Source: Lingula anatina | Taxonomy: Eukaryota; Brachiopoda; Lingulata; Lingulida; Lingulidae | Direction: 5' to 3' | Assembly (NCBI RefSeq): GCF_001039355.2 | Contig: NW_019775258.1 | Span: 238,641-292,671 of the forward strand | DNA length: 54,031 nucleotides | Shown here: positions 1 through 14,100 of the stretch, one piece after another | Layout: every line of letters starts with the position of its first letter | Numbering within the stretch: the first letter of the stretch is position 1 | Translations under genes and position numbers: made by a program | The notes under the pieces: model-generated | The model's database searches: none | The model's input: only the letters and a program-made list of their open reading frames with translations | Told to the model about the DNA's origin: nothing

Positions 1-626
1 TGTACATAAATCTGTTCCAAGCGGCCTTGTACCAGATGGGATTACTCGGACGCAGGTCAGCGATACGATCAATTATTGATGTATTAAACTGAGGAGAAAA
101 TTGACTAGCTGCACTTGACGCGTTCCACGTATGTGGTTGAGTCAGCTGTGTTATAGACGACACCGTGGCAAGCGAGTACAGGGCTACAAAATTAATTAGT
201 TATAATTGAGCTGATATATTGATATAGTATCCATATAATAGACGTCATAATACGTTAGGTCTCGTTTCGAGTGCATATATTTGCTAAAACGGGGCAAGTT
301 TAATATGATGTGGTGTTTTCACTTTGTTATATGTATATACGTAGCGGCACACCAAAATGTAGACTCGTCATCAATTCACACTGAACGGGTATATCGGGTG
401 AAACAGGCGAATTCGAATAAAACCACAGGTCACGTTGCTCGTTGTGTAATAACTCATCTTTTTGTTTTGTTTTGCATCCAAGTTGTTTAAAAACTACCAG
501 GGAATATTCCCTGAAAACATTCTCTTTGCACTGACTAAATACGGTATCAAATGTATGTCTATATTTAACGCACGCCCTGCTGAATTGCCCCTTATGATAA
601 CTTATCGTGTACGAAACGTTATTCAA

Positions 627-755
627 ACCATTCCGTTTTGGGCTTAATATGTTTTTTTTTTCAGAATTACATAGTAACTGTCGCCAACCATTCCGTTTGG
701 GCTTTATAGGTTTTTTTAAAATTTTATTCAGTAGCACATAGTAACATCCGCCAAT
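627..755. repeat. two-copy tandem repeat, about 60 bp unit
   Basis: Two imperfect copies of a roughly 60-68 bp unit lie head to tail (about 627-686 and 687-755). Each begins with accattccgt and ends near acatagtaac plus a cgcc-type tail, with a T-rich middle. Copy 2 is slightly longer because of an A/T-rich insertion. Confidence 0.6.
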
Positions 756-3700
756 CACTTCGAGTGTTGCTGCACTGTTCCAAATTATAAAATATTTATA
801 AGTATATATACGCAGTACAGAGAAACGTCCTAGATATACAGGCGCTGCATATATTATGCATTTCATGCAAGATTATACATATATTTTATAATAAAATACA
901 ACCAATTATTTGTGGAACTGTTATTGATAATACTATCAACAACAGAATAAAGAAATCAATAGTGAAATAAGCGTGTATAACACAAAGATGGGTAAAACTG
1001 CTGCGAAGTGTATTAGGGTTACGTCTGAGCTTTTTTTCTATGCAGGAGGTTGCTAAACTCACATTACCGCCAAGTTGTGTAAAGAGATATCTGAAAATCG
1101 AAACGTTTTTTGAAGTCCAGGAATTTGACGTATGGTTGCAACATCCAATTTCGAATGTTTCTCTGGAGCGGCGAGGTAAGCCTGTGATGTAAGTAGTGAC
1201 CAGAGGTCGCAAATTGACGGAGAAAAAAAAACATCCCTGTCCAAGTTCTGGTTAAAGGGGGGGGGGGGAGAGGAGGGGAACCTCCAATACTCGGGCCTCA
1301 ACTTTTTTGTTAGTGAAAATTATGCAAAAATTTGTTAGTGAAAATTAGGTAACAAAGGGAAAAAAGGAGCAAATAGATCACAGTAATCATCTGACTATGA
1401 AAAAACTCACCAAAGCGGCTCTTTCATCTTTCAGTTCTGTGATCCAGCACCTGTGAAGAAAAAAAATCGAGCACTTAGATCGAGGCTTTCGAAGTTGCTT
1501 ACTTACAAGCAACACAACATTATATATTTGTTCCTGATGTATACTCAAACCATAAATTAACTTGACTGTATCACTTGAATCAGTGTAATTTTGAGCTGCA
1601 CTATACTGGTAATATATAATTGAACATATCATGACAGTATTCGGTAATTTCGATATAAACATGCACTGAATCTACCGTGAGTGCATCTTCGTTCATTTCA
1701 ATATTTGGAGATGCTTTACAGACTCTTTTTATCACATTGTTTAATTGCTCATATTTTCAACAAAACATGCTAGCAAGTTCATTCCTTAAGTACAAAAAGG
1801 TAATAAACCTAGTTTTCCCACTAATAGTTAACAGTGAACAAAAAATCTTATAACGATCGTGAAACCGTTAATAACAGTAGCATTATGTAATAGGATATGC
1901 AATACTCGTAAACTTGAAATGAGAAACACATTTCAAATAAACATATTAAATTCGCTGCCTCTGTTATACCTTAATGTGAATGAATTTTTTAGAGCAGATA
2001 CGGCCTGCATGGTACATCATTGAATCAAAAAATAATATTGATAATCGTTTTTCTGTCTTACTTAAAAATGGAACTCATAATTTTTTTTTTTTTTTTTTTG
2101 AATTATATATTTTCACTGGGCTTACCGGTTGAAATTTTTACCAAGAGTGTCACTTCCTTGTTCGTTCACACCCGCCACCAGTACCGCGAGCATCTGCCTA
2201 TTAAACCTCAAATAAAAACCTTTGTATAAATAAGTGCAATTTGCCACCAGATAACGCCACGTGTACAAAACACAAAAGCATAACCAGCACTTTATATCTA
2301 TATACATTCTCTGCAGCGTGACACATTCTTCTAAAACAACACGCTCGCCATTAACCAAACCCATACGGTAAAATATTAAAAGCGCAAGGCGTCATTTCTG
2401 ATCTGCAAAAACAATGAATTATTGACCTACCTGGCTGCCTTTAGTAAACCTGCAATTGGTAATGTATGTAGATTGAGACGGAAAGCCGGAAAATGGATCC
2501 CAGTCTGAAAGGGGGATCCGATGATTAGTAAAATAGATTGTTAAAAAAAAACGTCGATAGCCTGATTTGTACTTTTCACGCCTCGTAAACAGCTAAGATA
2601 AACCAGCGTGAATAGTGTCTGCTGTCAGTGCTCAAGTCGGGCACTGCGGCTTATCTTAATCAGTGGGCTGTCAATTTGCGAGCATCACTATAGTTTTTTA
2701 AGATGACATAAACATTGAATGCGACAGTTGAGATAAAAATCTCCGTCGCAATGGCCTTGTCGCAACTGCAGCAATCCGCAGCTTTCTTTATCTTTCCTCT
2801 TTTCCAGGAGCATAAATGGTAAGTCTCAGACAGTTAATCTCCCTTTTGTACGCATGGCACCGCGTTTGCTCATTAATTAAAATAATCGATATCATATTTT
2901 GAATCTGAATTAAGAGAAAACGCGTTTTTGACGTTTTTGGCTTTGCGAAGATGGTTAATTTGTAAATACCACTTAAGTTAATCAGGATGCTAATTTCTTT
3001 GTAATATTCATGAGGTGAGTGATCTTAAACAGACTTTAATCAATTAGATGATCTCCTACCAGACGCTTACTATAAAAATGTGAGGGGAATACTGCTGTGT
3101 TTTTATACTTGATGTTTTCCTTTATTTTGAGAGCCAGTTACTTTATCGATTTGCCAGAAGTTGTTTCACAAAGACACTTCCTGTATCGGCGATTTAAATT
3201 GACACTTTTAGTGCTACTTAGCCGTGGATTAATGTCTTATATGCTGCTGGTATTACTTTACGCTCCCTGGTTACCAGGTAAAGACACTAACTGTAATCTC
3301 GATGAAATCTGAAATTCGCTGTGATCTATCTCAGTATGACTCTGAGCTTCAAAAATTGAAAAAAAATGTATAGTATTAATTTTGAGTTGAAATAAGAAAT
3401 ATATAAGTGTATAAATGAATTTATTAGCACAATAATATTGTCAAATAGAAAAATGAGCAAATAAATGAAAAACAAAAACAATAAACGGAATAGTTCCTTA
3501 TATATATTTTTTTTTTTTGTCGGAAACAACTTCGCTGCATTTTGCCAACTGGCGTGCGTATTATTTTCCGTAGTGAATTTTGTGCAATGTATATCAAAAG
3601 TCGATAAAACAAAACCAAGTCTGTTGCTCCTCATTATGTTGAATGAACGTGGATGACAATCGTGCACATGAATACCGTGCATCGCCTTTTCCATGAATAC

Positions 3701-4381
3701 AATATTGTGAGCCTAAACGATATTTAATGACTAAACCATGTTTAAGTGTTTCACACTGGGCTATAAAAAGTCAAAAGATGCTATTCTCAGATTTTTTTCA
3801 GTGAAGTTGCATGTTATATCTATTTAATGTGCTCATGTTCATCACGGAAGGCAGGGTTCTCTTACGGCTTCTTCAGGGATAGTGCCAACAGCAATCAAGA
3901 GATACCTCTGACGACGAAATTCGTGGTAAATGTAGCTGGCCATCTAAACAATTTAAAACCAATTTGAACGCAACAGTTTTCAGCTATTCATTGGACTTGC
4001 TGGCAGTTGATATTGTGGGATTATAACGTCATATAGTCTATTATAGATCGTTAGGGGAATTTCCAGTTCGGTTAGGCCTTCTTATGAAATAGCTTAGAAA
4101 ATTAGTGTATAATATTGTGGTGATGAATGATGACGTAATTGTATGAGTATTCAGTGTTATGCGCCTTGCATGGTAACGCTGCAGCTTTGGATGTTGAGAT
4201 TAGAACTAGTAAAACAATCAAACAGTAAAAACAGGTTTACTCTCGTCGTTCCCTTCTTACGGAGCCTACAGCTTGCTCTATAGCTAACAGCACAACATTC
4301 CACTCAATATTATTTGGGTCTATCTTGAAATTCACGAGCTCTATCCAGTTCAAAATTAGTTCCACCAGAATAGCAACTCCT

Positions 4382-4396
4382 GGCGCCCTCTAGTGA
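4382..4396 (-). promoter_or_regulatory. CTCF-like binding motif
   Basis: Read on the - strand, this 15-mer matches 14 of 15 positions of the widely used CTCF core consensus CCASYAGRKGGCRSY; only the first C is replaced by T. It lies about 505 bp upstream of the gene A start codon, where a promoter-proximal insulator or architectural site would be plausible. CTCF is conserved across bilaterians. The call rests on motif match alone. Confidence 0.4.
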
Positions 4397-4874
4397 GCGA
4401 ACGAAGCGTAACGTAAACACGGCGTATGATTGGGAAAACATGTGCAACAATAGTCGCGGCCCTTTCGCGATAGATCCCTCCTCCTAGAGCTTTGTCTCGA
4501 AGAATACGTCTCATTTTCTGTTTCAGTGGCGCAACCCAAGGGCAGACAAAAGTAAGGAGGGAGCAGCGTGAATTGAATTTCATGCTTATTTATCCTCTAC
4601 AAATTCCATCAACGAAACCTGAATTTACAAAACACGGGGACAGAAAAGAACAAAGCTCAAGGGCCATTGGAACTTCGGAGACGTGATAGCAGCTAACGAG
4701 ATTTCCGTTGTCTTTGAAAAGGGGATTGAGGATGAAGCGGAAGGTGCACGTTATCTAGACGGGGCATCTGATAACACTGTGGATATACTAGAGCGGCGAT
4801 GAATGGTCGGGAATGTGACAAAAATTAGCGTCGAATTGTCCGCACGTCAGTTTTAGAAGGATACATCTCAGGGA

Positions 4875-4904
4875 ATGGAAACGCAACGTACGTCGCGGAG
4901 ATGA
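4875..4904 (+). promoter_or_regulatory. uORF overlapping the gene A start codon
   Basis: An ATG at 4875 opens a nine-codon frame (METQRTSRR) whose TGA stop (4902-4904) overlaps the main ATG (4901-4903) in an ATGA arrangement. If the mRNA leader includes this stretch, ribosomes would reach the receptor start by reinitiation or leaky scanning, which usually lowers translation. The transcription start is not known, so inclusion in the mRNA is inferred. Confidence 0.45.
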
Positions 4905-5173
4905 GGGCGGAAAAGGAAAACTACACCCCTTCTAGGAAACAGCCTAGGTTTATTTTCGGGGGATTTTTTATTACTTGGATAATATTGTGTCAGATTCCGG
5001 GAATCTCATGTTTGAACACGATAACAATCTACGGCCTTTTCCCGCTGACTGGGCCCCAGTCCCAAAAAGGTCTTGCCCAACTTAGGGGGGCACGTCTCGC
5101 TGTCTTGGACGCCTTAGGACAAAACAAGACCCTTGGAAACTACCTGATAAACTTTGCCTACAATGACTCCAAG
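4901..5173 (+). CDS. gene A exon 1: signal peptide and flytrap start
   Basis: Residues 1-91. The ATG is chosen because the frame gives a clear signal peptide and then the first flytrap strand (ITIYGLFPLTG). The exon ends in phase 0 after YNDSK at a good GT donor (gtaagatt). The Trp that contacts GABA in subunit 1 (in the GGWPGG turn) is absent; this receptor has GPQSQKG. The following intron is about 8 kb. Confidence 0.85.
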
Positions 5174-8100
5174 GTAAGATTCAATAAGTTGGTAAGAACA
5201 CATCATAATTATAACTCCCACATTTATTTTATTTCTATTTTCTTGGCACTTTTAAGAAATCAACAAGACTGTATGGAATTACCAAATACATTTTGGTGAG
5301 AATGACTCCATGGCAAAATGGAGTCAGTTGCTGTATGCAATCTTTCACTCCCAAACATATAATTTTGTTTTTATATTCTTGGCACTGCTAAGGGATGAAC
5401 TGCGAATTTAAACCAAGGGGAGATGCCAGCTTAAAGCTGTATGGAGGATATTACACAAAATTGATCTCGTGTTAATTGTCATAATTTCCAGTTGAACACG
5501 AGGAATCATTATCCTTATTTCATATATATATATATATATATAATTCCATGTGGCCGAAAGATCAATACCTGAAGGATTTCAACTCACCCGTTTTCGCACC
5601 AGTTACGTATTAATATTTTGAAACTGAAACGCCCTTCAAAATTAAAAGGAATAATATGTGAGATTATAACGCTCTACAACTGTCATTTAGACAAATAACA
5701 AGGAATCGAGTAATGCCCTATACAATATTGCAGTGCGTTGACCTATGTAAAATAAACCCATGGTAATCCCCGCCAGATCTGTATCACGACATTCTTTTCA
5801 TCATGCTGCGACCCCCATTACTAAGATTTCATAATTTCACAGAAATATCGGAAAAACGACAAGGAGTTTATTTCATACTGATGATGTAAATCCGCCTTGA
5901 AACATGCGACGAGCATGGGAAGGCCACCACGTCTGGCGTCCTTTACGACATTTAAGGCACCAAAGATCGATTCCTAGCTTGTGACAAACATAAGTTATCT
6001 CTTGGCATTTCACTTCTTTGATTTTGCGCTCTCCCCCCCCCCCCCCCCTGCCCCCCACCCCTCCGGGCAAATCACTATATAATTATGTTGGTTACATAGC
6101 GGTCATGTTCATAGTTTATAAGCCGTGTTAGTTGTCTTCGGTGTGAGGATGTGTGACTTAGTGTCCATATAATATAGGGCAGATATTTGCTTACTTGCCT
6201 CAGTTTTTACTGGTCAGCCTAAATTTTAGGATGGGACCATTATATCTGGTGATAAAGATGTGTAAAGCATATGCCTCTTTTTCGGTTTTACTCTGTTTGT
6301 CTTATTACAAAAACATACCACTTAGGTCGGGATTATTTGATGTCTGCTGAGGTGAAAAAATTCTTTAATTTTCTAGTATCATATCATCAATATGGTTAGG
6401 CTAGGAATGTGATTACATTTTAGATTGGAATAAATTTTCAAAATTTAGATTGTTTAATATATAGGAAAATACCAACATCATGAGTAAACCCAAAAAGAAT
6501 TCATAGAGATTTTACCTTTCAACTATTGGATATTCTTATCAGATTCCAGTTATAATTATAATCCTGATGTTACACAGTTGTAGGGAGCCGCAGTTCAACA
6601 CACTGATAACATTTTTGTAAGGGTAACCGCATGGAGTTGAACTGGCAATTAAGATGACGATAAAAAGCGTGGCAATAAATTTTCTCCAACTGAAAATCAG
6701 ATATCTGACCGATTTATCAGATTCGGCGTGGTTGAATAAGGTCTGATTTCATCAAGAGGAAAATAAGAAGAAAAATAAAACGTAGGTCTGTAGTGATTGA
6801 AAAAAATCCAATTAGTGAGCGAAATAAGAACAACTTTAATCAGAGCGCGAGGGGATACTTGAGAGAAAAATGATAATTTCTTATGTGAATAAACTGGAGA
6901 TCAGTGCTTTGTTGGGACTCTATCGAGTGCAAATTGTCTTCGGGGTGAACCGACGCGTGGATGGATTCTATCTCGCGCAGTCTAATTAAGAGACAAAGAT
7001 TAAGCCGAGGCGTCTTAACTCGTTGTCTCATTAGCGGTACTTTGACACGCTGAGAGATGACTTTTAATCTACATGTTTAAAACGTAATGTTCAAATTGAT
7101 AGAAAAAGTTGTCTTGTTCAAAATGCTGCAGTTCAGAAACCGCTTTTTCCCCTTCTTTATGATCATGTAGTTATACTTTAACGGTATATAATCAAGTACG
7201 GATCAAAGGGAAGGTCTATATGTAATAATAGGATTAATGCAGAATACTGGCGACTGTAGGTAACGCTTAACCATGCCTCTGCATTCAGGTTCATTCAGAG
7301 GAAAAATCTTGTATTGTGAGGTAAAAAAAGTGGAATCAATTTCATTGACTTTTTTTCAAAAAACGTATGTTTACTTGTCAGTTCCCGCGCGCGAGGACCC
7401 TACTCGAGCGTCTGTCTCTGTAAAATGACAGCAGTCGTCTCCGTAAAATGTCAATTGTGCAGCCGCCTGTCGTACCAAAGACTAGAACGCATGCAGTGTT
7501 CATATCTCCTATTTCTTCTGCTGGGCTGCTTTCGTTGACAAGTTCGTTTCGATCGTAAATGACAAATTCATTGTCTGCAAGTGCAGCAGTCCCTCACCAT
7601 AATACCATTCTCTTCGATATTATCGTGGGGAGAAAACACTGTTTTGAAGGATTATAGAGAAAGAACGGGTGTTCATGTTGCACTTGAGGGTTCAAAGATA
7701 AAGTGGCGTAGACCAAGCATACTAAAACAAAAATTGATATGTTGTGATAGTGCGTTTTATGGATAAAAGAAAACAGAGAAAAATGCACCATTTGTAGAGG
7801 ACAATACCCTAAATGCGACCAGGCAGCAAATTGCCCAAAATCTCCAGTTTGCCCTTTAACCGGGGAAAATCGAGTTTATCTAGAAAAAGAAGAAAAAAAT
7901 GTCCTCATTTCGCGCCAAGAACTTGTTGTCAGAATGGTCAATAAAGTCATTTCAATTTTCCTGTCGCTATATTAGCAACACTTACTCCCGCCGCAGACCC
8001 CTGCCGAAATCAGCAAAGCCGGACTAGTCACTGCAGAGTGATAATCCATCTTCGATCTTTATTAAAGACTAGCATTAAAGCCAAGGGTGGCAGGTAAATT

Positions 8101-11100
8101 AACCTTAATAGGTATGTCTGATGCTTAACAGGGGTGCATCAGAAAAGGTTATGTTTGTGGAAGTTGTAGAAGAGTCAAGAACTCTTGTTGAATGACATAC
8201 AGGTCTGTAGCCAATTTAAAATGGGGTGGGGGGGGAGGGGTCTTGTACTGAAGATGGACATTGTAAACCCTTTTTGAGCATACTTTGGAAGCTGACACAG
8301 AATTTAGAACAAATTTTAATTCAGAGAGGAACTTTTCCATCGAAGGGGGCTGGTCCCTCAACCTAGCCTGGCCTGGCATAAATACCCTGATTTTCGTGGA
8401 CCGAAACCTGGATATCTTCTATACGAGGTAGACAAAGTCTTCTACGTTGCATTGTGAAGTCTTACAGGCAATGTTTCTTAACACCTTCATCCCTTCTCTC
8501 TAATCACAGTCTAATTTTTTCACAATTTCTTACATACAGAGTTAAAATGGCGTTAAGGTCACGAGAAGCCCCTCAGAAATTTTTAAGGCCCTACCCTGTA
8601 TTGACAGTGGGCGTAAAGTGTTCATGAAATGTTACTGATTTTCAGGGTGCTTGTGTGAGTAGGAACCCACCAAATGTTATAGTGTTGGTGAAAATCACCT
8701 CAAAACCGGATAAACTTATATATGGTGACTCGGTTGTCGAACAAGGAGTGGCTTAGAAGTCAAATTTACGAGAAGTCTGATAAAAATCTGAAAGATGAAA
8801 ATGAGCCAGAAGGAAATTGAAATTGGATTTTTCGTCTTTCAGGTTTATTTCTTGATCTTTACAAAAGCGCCAAATATTGGAGGGGGAGGGGGGTCACTGA
8901 ATAGACTGAGATGAACTTGAAACACCAATCATTCAGGATTATTTCATAAATTGTATATCCTCCGAACATTCACTTCACATGTGAAAACTTAAATATCAAC
9001 TGGTTCTCATTTGGAGAAATCACACACTATTCAGCACACATCCCACGAACTTGGAAAACAATACGAAATACACAGAAGCAGAAACAAAAGAAATATTAAC
9101 AGAACAATCATAATAGTTCATGACACAAAGTCGTTTTTCTGGTATGATTTCAATTTATTGTTCACAATATGAGAAAACCCATTCAGTATATAAATATAAC
9201 GGCTATATGAACTATGTTGAATTAGTATGACTAATATGTACAGACCACATGAACAAAGCGCAATTTAAGAAGGAATGCAGGGGTAGCCTATCAAACCGTT
9301 ACAATCTGTAATCGTGCCAAGAGTAAATTATATTGAAATATGTCTGCCCCTCGCTCTCTTCTTTATCTCTCTGACACTCTGGTAAAGGAGATAATGTAAG
9401 ATTTGGGCGGGCGTCCCGCCCACAGGTTGACAACTAGTTATTGAAGTTACTTATGGGTTGCGGAAGTGAATGGTATAGATATAGTTTTAAAGGTTCAAGT
9501 TTCGATATTACATATTTACAAATACCATACCAAACGTCTTGAATAATAGTTAAGTATACAATATATATATATGGAAGTATAATGATGTATGGAATTCTCT
9601 TTTTGCAATACAAGTTCTGACCCCGGGAGAAATTAAGAACACCCACGATCGGCAAATTCCATGTGGGGAATTAAGTATGAGCAGGAATAAACATGTCGCA
9701 ATACCCTGCATCTGATAATAAACTTTATAAAGCTGTCTGTGTAATAGTGGCTGTTTGCAGTCAGACCGGACTAATATTATAAATGAAAATTATGTTTTCT
9801 GTGACTGAAAGAAAGTAATTTTACTATCTGTAAGCGCCAGCTAGTTGTCACATTATCGTGTTTGGAACGTTGTCATTATTGGGTCAGTACTACAGCGGCT
9901 CTTTATGTAAAGAGTCATTCTGCAGCTGTCACAGAAGAAAGTGGAGTCTTTATGGTCCGGCGTTATTACGGCCGCTGACCCGTGTCCGAGCTGTCATCTT
10001 CATGTCCACTAGCTCACCTGGACGTTGGGATTAAGATACTTGACTTCAGATTAACAAGGGGTCTACATTAAGGGATTATAGTCTAAGATTAGTCTCATGT
10101 TTTCGCCATTAGGTAGACGGTTTGTATACACCTGAACGGTCTATATACAGGCCCGAAGTTTGGATCGTTACGAGAGAATGTTCCCTTTTGTGAAAATTAC
10201 CGCCAAATATTTCGATAAAAACGGTCTTGTTGGACCCCATTCCCTCCTTTCAATCAGTTATTCAGCCAGCATAGGTGCAGTCAAGATTTTCTCTTTATTC
10301 TCTCGTCGTTATCTGGCTTCCAGATCTTTTCTTTTCCAAGTGACTTGCGTCGCGGCATGGCCTCCCAAAATTTAAGCGTCCCAAGACGCAGCGTTTTTAA
10401 TAGTCAACAGAAAAGTGTTTTAATCTGGACTCAATGAGGTTCAGTACCTTTGATATGCACTTAGTCTTTATTACAACTGATTTGTTTGCTCAAATCTTGT
10501 GTTTATGGATTAAGAGTATACACATACTTATCCGAGTAGTTGAAGTGACAAATATAAACCGAGTGTATGTGTTTCTATATTGAAGTTAAACAGATTACCC
10601 TCTACAATCAGGCTTAAACCTATTTACCCTCGCCTATTCACCTGTGCTCTTTGGGGCGACCCGTGCTTCAAAGTAACTTTCTTCTATTGATACTATACCT
10701 GAATGGGAAACATTTGAACAAATGTTGAACTATTCGAGGCACTAGACGAGCTGTATTTAAATAACTGTGCGCATTCCAGGGCCCTTTTGGTTAAACGCCT
10801 GGCCCGGATGGTGTATTCTTGGTGTACGCATTGCGTATGCAGTCATCGGCCCGCATAACGTACAATAGATTTGGATGTAATACAAGGCTTGAGTCAACTT
10901 TGATACAGAACGCCGCCTGTTCGGATAGAAAATCGCTTTTCATCCCGTTGTTGTTATAATTTCGTTTCAAGCAAAACCTCCTTTGAAAACTTTCATGTGC
11001 CTGACTAGGCCCGATCTGCTAGTAACAAATGTCGGGATTATTGAAGGTCGGAGGTCAGGTGGGGTAGGATCGGTCCGTTATGAATTAAAATTTTGAACAT

Positions 11101-14100
11101 GCTGTTCTAAACACTAATGTATTGTTGCGAGTTGCTTCAAAGCTTTGCGCTAGCCCGTGTTGACCCGTTACAATTAAATATAGACTGCATGTTTGACTAC
11201 GCGTTCTAAATCATCAAACAACACTGATAGAAACCAGACAACTGATGTAAAAAAATGGCAAACATGGTTAAATCAAGCATGAGTTTATGAAAAATGTTAG
11301 ACTTGTCGTATTCAGTTGAAGACTGAATCTGTGTATTTGAGTCATATGGCGGCTGGTGCGACACGTCTTAGCAAGTAGCATGTTGAAAATATCCTTGGAA
11401 AATAGCTCATAATTTGACATGATTGCAAAGGCATGTTAAGTATGATATTAGGGAAGGATATTATATGATAATAAGAACGTATAGATTCAAATTTTCCTTT
11501 GTCATAAAAATCAACGGGTTCGTAACGCGTCATATTCTTTCAAAAGAAATCGATGGGAATCTCAATAATTTTGACATCAAGGAATACCTTAAATCAATTA
11601 TCAATTATAGTCTTTAACGACAAATGTTTGGGGCAATATGCACCCCTGCAATTTTCAGTATTTGAAATTATAACGAATATGTATTTTATGAAGAAATATT
11701 AAAAATATAATTACAGAGTCATCTCTCGTGTACCATATTTTGAGATAAACATCGTATGAGTACTGAGCGTTGGCTATACCTCTGCATAATCTGGGTGTTA
11801 AACATTTTCAGCATAGGTGCACCTTGACTTGCAGAATAAGCTGATATTCATATAATTATTTAAAAACTCTTGACCCGTGTCCACTTTTTTCAATATATGC
11901 CTTTTCTTGAAAATTATAGTAAAAACATTAACCCGTCGTGGTTCTCAATGTCACCGTTTAATATTTTCCCATTCCCTGTGCTTCCTACCTCATTCCTTCA
12001 GTATTTTTAAATAAAGGTTAAAACCGAGATTGGCATCGTTTCGAACATGGCTATACACAAATGAAAATCATACAGACGGGAAAAGAAACACATTTCCTTA
12101 TTAAATCTATTGACGCTAAATCAGGCGAATAATGGTTTCTTTCCATCCTCTTCAACTTGAGATAATCGGAGACCAGATGATAATCGCTGAATCTATAGCC
12201 CATGGTACCTATCCCTGAGAATAGAACGGCCAAAGGTGACTGCCATACGCCATAACACGAGGCCGCTGGGGAATCTTTCTACTATTACTCGCATAGTTTG
12301 GGAATTATGAATCAGATTCTGAACAGGCCACTCAGTGCAGAACTTTGTGGATCACAGGCGTGGTATTTACCTATAGAGATGATCATGACAATAATCCATC
12401 TGTATGGCACGCTAAATTTAGCACCATAAGTACTGTGTTAATTGAATTGTATACAAATCTACTATTATAGATACAGCAATCGAGAGTACAGGGTTGTATG
12501 TAATGGAAAGTTGGAAGGTAACACTGCGAATGCGTCAATATTTCCACCAAATATGAGCGAGTGTGTGTGTGTGTGTGACACCTTTTTGTAGACAATTAAT
12601 CGAGTAAACGATGTGATGTAAAATTTATTAATGGGAACCAATGCTTCGTTAGCTATAGGGAAGTGGCAGAAACCAGAATGTGCTTGTTCATGCTTTACGT
12701 GTACCTGAATCGTTTCATACAGAAAAAAAGTAAAGTCACCTTTAAACACAAATAATGCATCAATTACTCAATATTTTACCACAGCTGCGACAACTTTAAA
12801 TATAGCAAACAGGAAAGGAAACCTTATCCGTTCGTATTCTTGCTGATTTGCTATCTCGCTTGCAACACGTACGATTGTGTGTCGTGGATGTCTGAAAAAC
12901 ATCCACTGGAAGCATGGTTGAAAATAATTACTCACGAATCCTATCAAATATGCAGGGAAAATCGTTTTCACTTATCTTTAAAAAAAGTGGGTCACTAAGT
13001 CATTATAATTTACCAAATTTTTTTTTAAAATTATACAATTATACATTTTTTAAAATAATGGAAATAAGACATGGAAATAAGATGACATCGATAAGATATT
13101 TTGGTTTAGTATTTTCATTATGAGTCTTTCTTTCACTATTTTTTCAGTGCGACGCCACAGAAGAACTACGCCTGCTACTTCATCAGTTAAGCACTGGCAG
13201 TGGAAATGTCTTACTGCTGGGCGGAGGGTGCTCAAATGACCGCGCCACCCCCATGTCTACCTCTACGCGGGGAATAGTGCCCCAGGTGAAAAATTGAAAT
13301 AAAATAGGGTGCTATTTTAGAAATCTTCGTGCGGCTTGAAATAATGATAGTGTTATATTTATAGTCGTAAGATAATCGCAGTGTTATGACTTAAAAGTGC
13401 CAAGTATTATGTATTATGATATAGGTTCCAGAACCAATCGGCTATTGTAAAATTCCACAGAAACCCTGCCTAGAAACAGAAGTGTCGAGTCAGCTAGATA
13501 CAGATATAGATACATTTATTGATTTTATGTCTCTCTCGAGGGAGTAAAAACTTAAGCTCCACTTTTTAGCATGTTATACATATTACCGAAGTGTGTTAAC
13601 AATTTTAGAACTTCTATCATTGCAGGTAACCGCAGAACCTCTGACGGAAGAAACCCCACACGTGTTTACGACGTATCCCACAATCCTTAGTTCTCACGGT
13701 GCCGTGATTGGGTTCTTGAAAACATACTCGTGGAGGAAAGTGGCCATCATTTACCAGACGACAGGGCTGCATTTGATTGTATGTTTTCTGTTTAAAAAAT
13801 AATAATAATAATAAAATAATAATAATGAATAAATAATAAAAATAAATGAATAAATAAAAACTTAAATTTGAATTTAACAGCATTAAAGCACTTTTGGCGC
13901 TGATCATCATTTTCATTTTTACCACATTCTTGAAAAGTAGTGTTACATGAAATATGTTTAATGGCGTGATCTAAATGAACAGTTGAAAAACAATTACGTG
14001 GGATATAGTACCATTGGTTACAAAAAGTGTATTTAAGTACTTTTATGTAGTATTAAGACGGTAATCATCATTGATTTATACAGGGATACCGCCAACTAGC

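Larger units (their letters stand above)
1..4900. other. upstream non-coding region of gene A
   Basis: No convincing gene was recognised here. The stretch is AT-rich and contains a G12 tract (1257-1268), a T tract near 2080-2099, a 60-bp tandem duplication (627-755) and the CTCF-like site at 4382-4396. The longest open frame (179 codons, - strand, 327-866) has no recognisable domain and spans the tandem duplication, so it is treated as chance. The last few hundred bases should contain the promoter and 5' UTR of the receptor gene that starts at 4901, but no TATA box or initiator could be assigned with confidence. Confidence 0.5.
5174..13147 (+). other. gene A intron 1 (about 8 kb)
   Basis: The intron runs from a GT donor at 5174 to a tttttcag acceptor ending at 13147. 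It contains an (AT)n microsatellite (about 5521-5542), a C16 tract (6033-6048) and a 16-bp word at 10143-10158 that recurs at 53982-53997. No internal gene was recognised. A large first intron often carries enhancers, but none could be identified by eye. Confidence 0.7.

Noticed and set aside
327-866. 179-codon - strand ORF
   Set aside because: No domain, signal or splice context; it spans a low-complexity tandem duplication and AT-rich codons, so it is probably chance.
886-1301. Two overlapping - strand ORFs
   Set aside because: Neither contains a recognisable motif and both run through low-complexity sequence.
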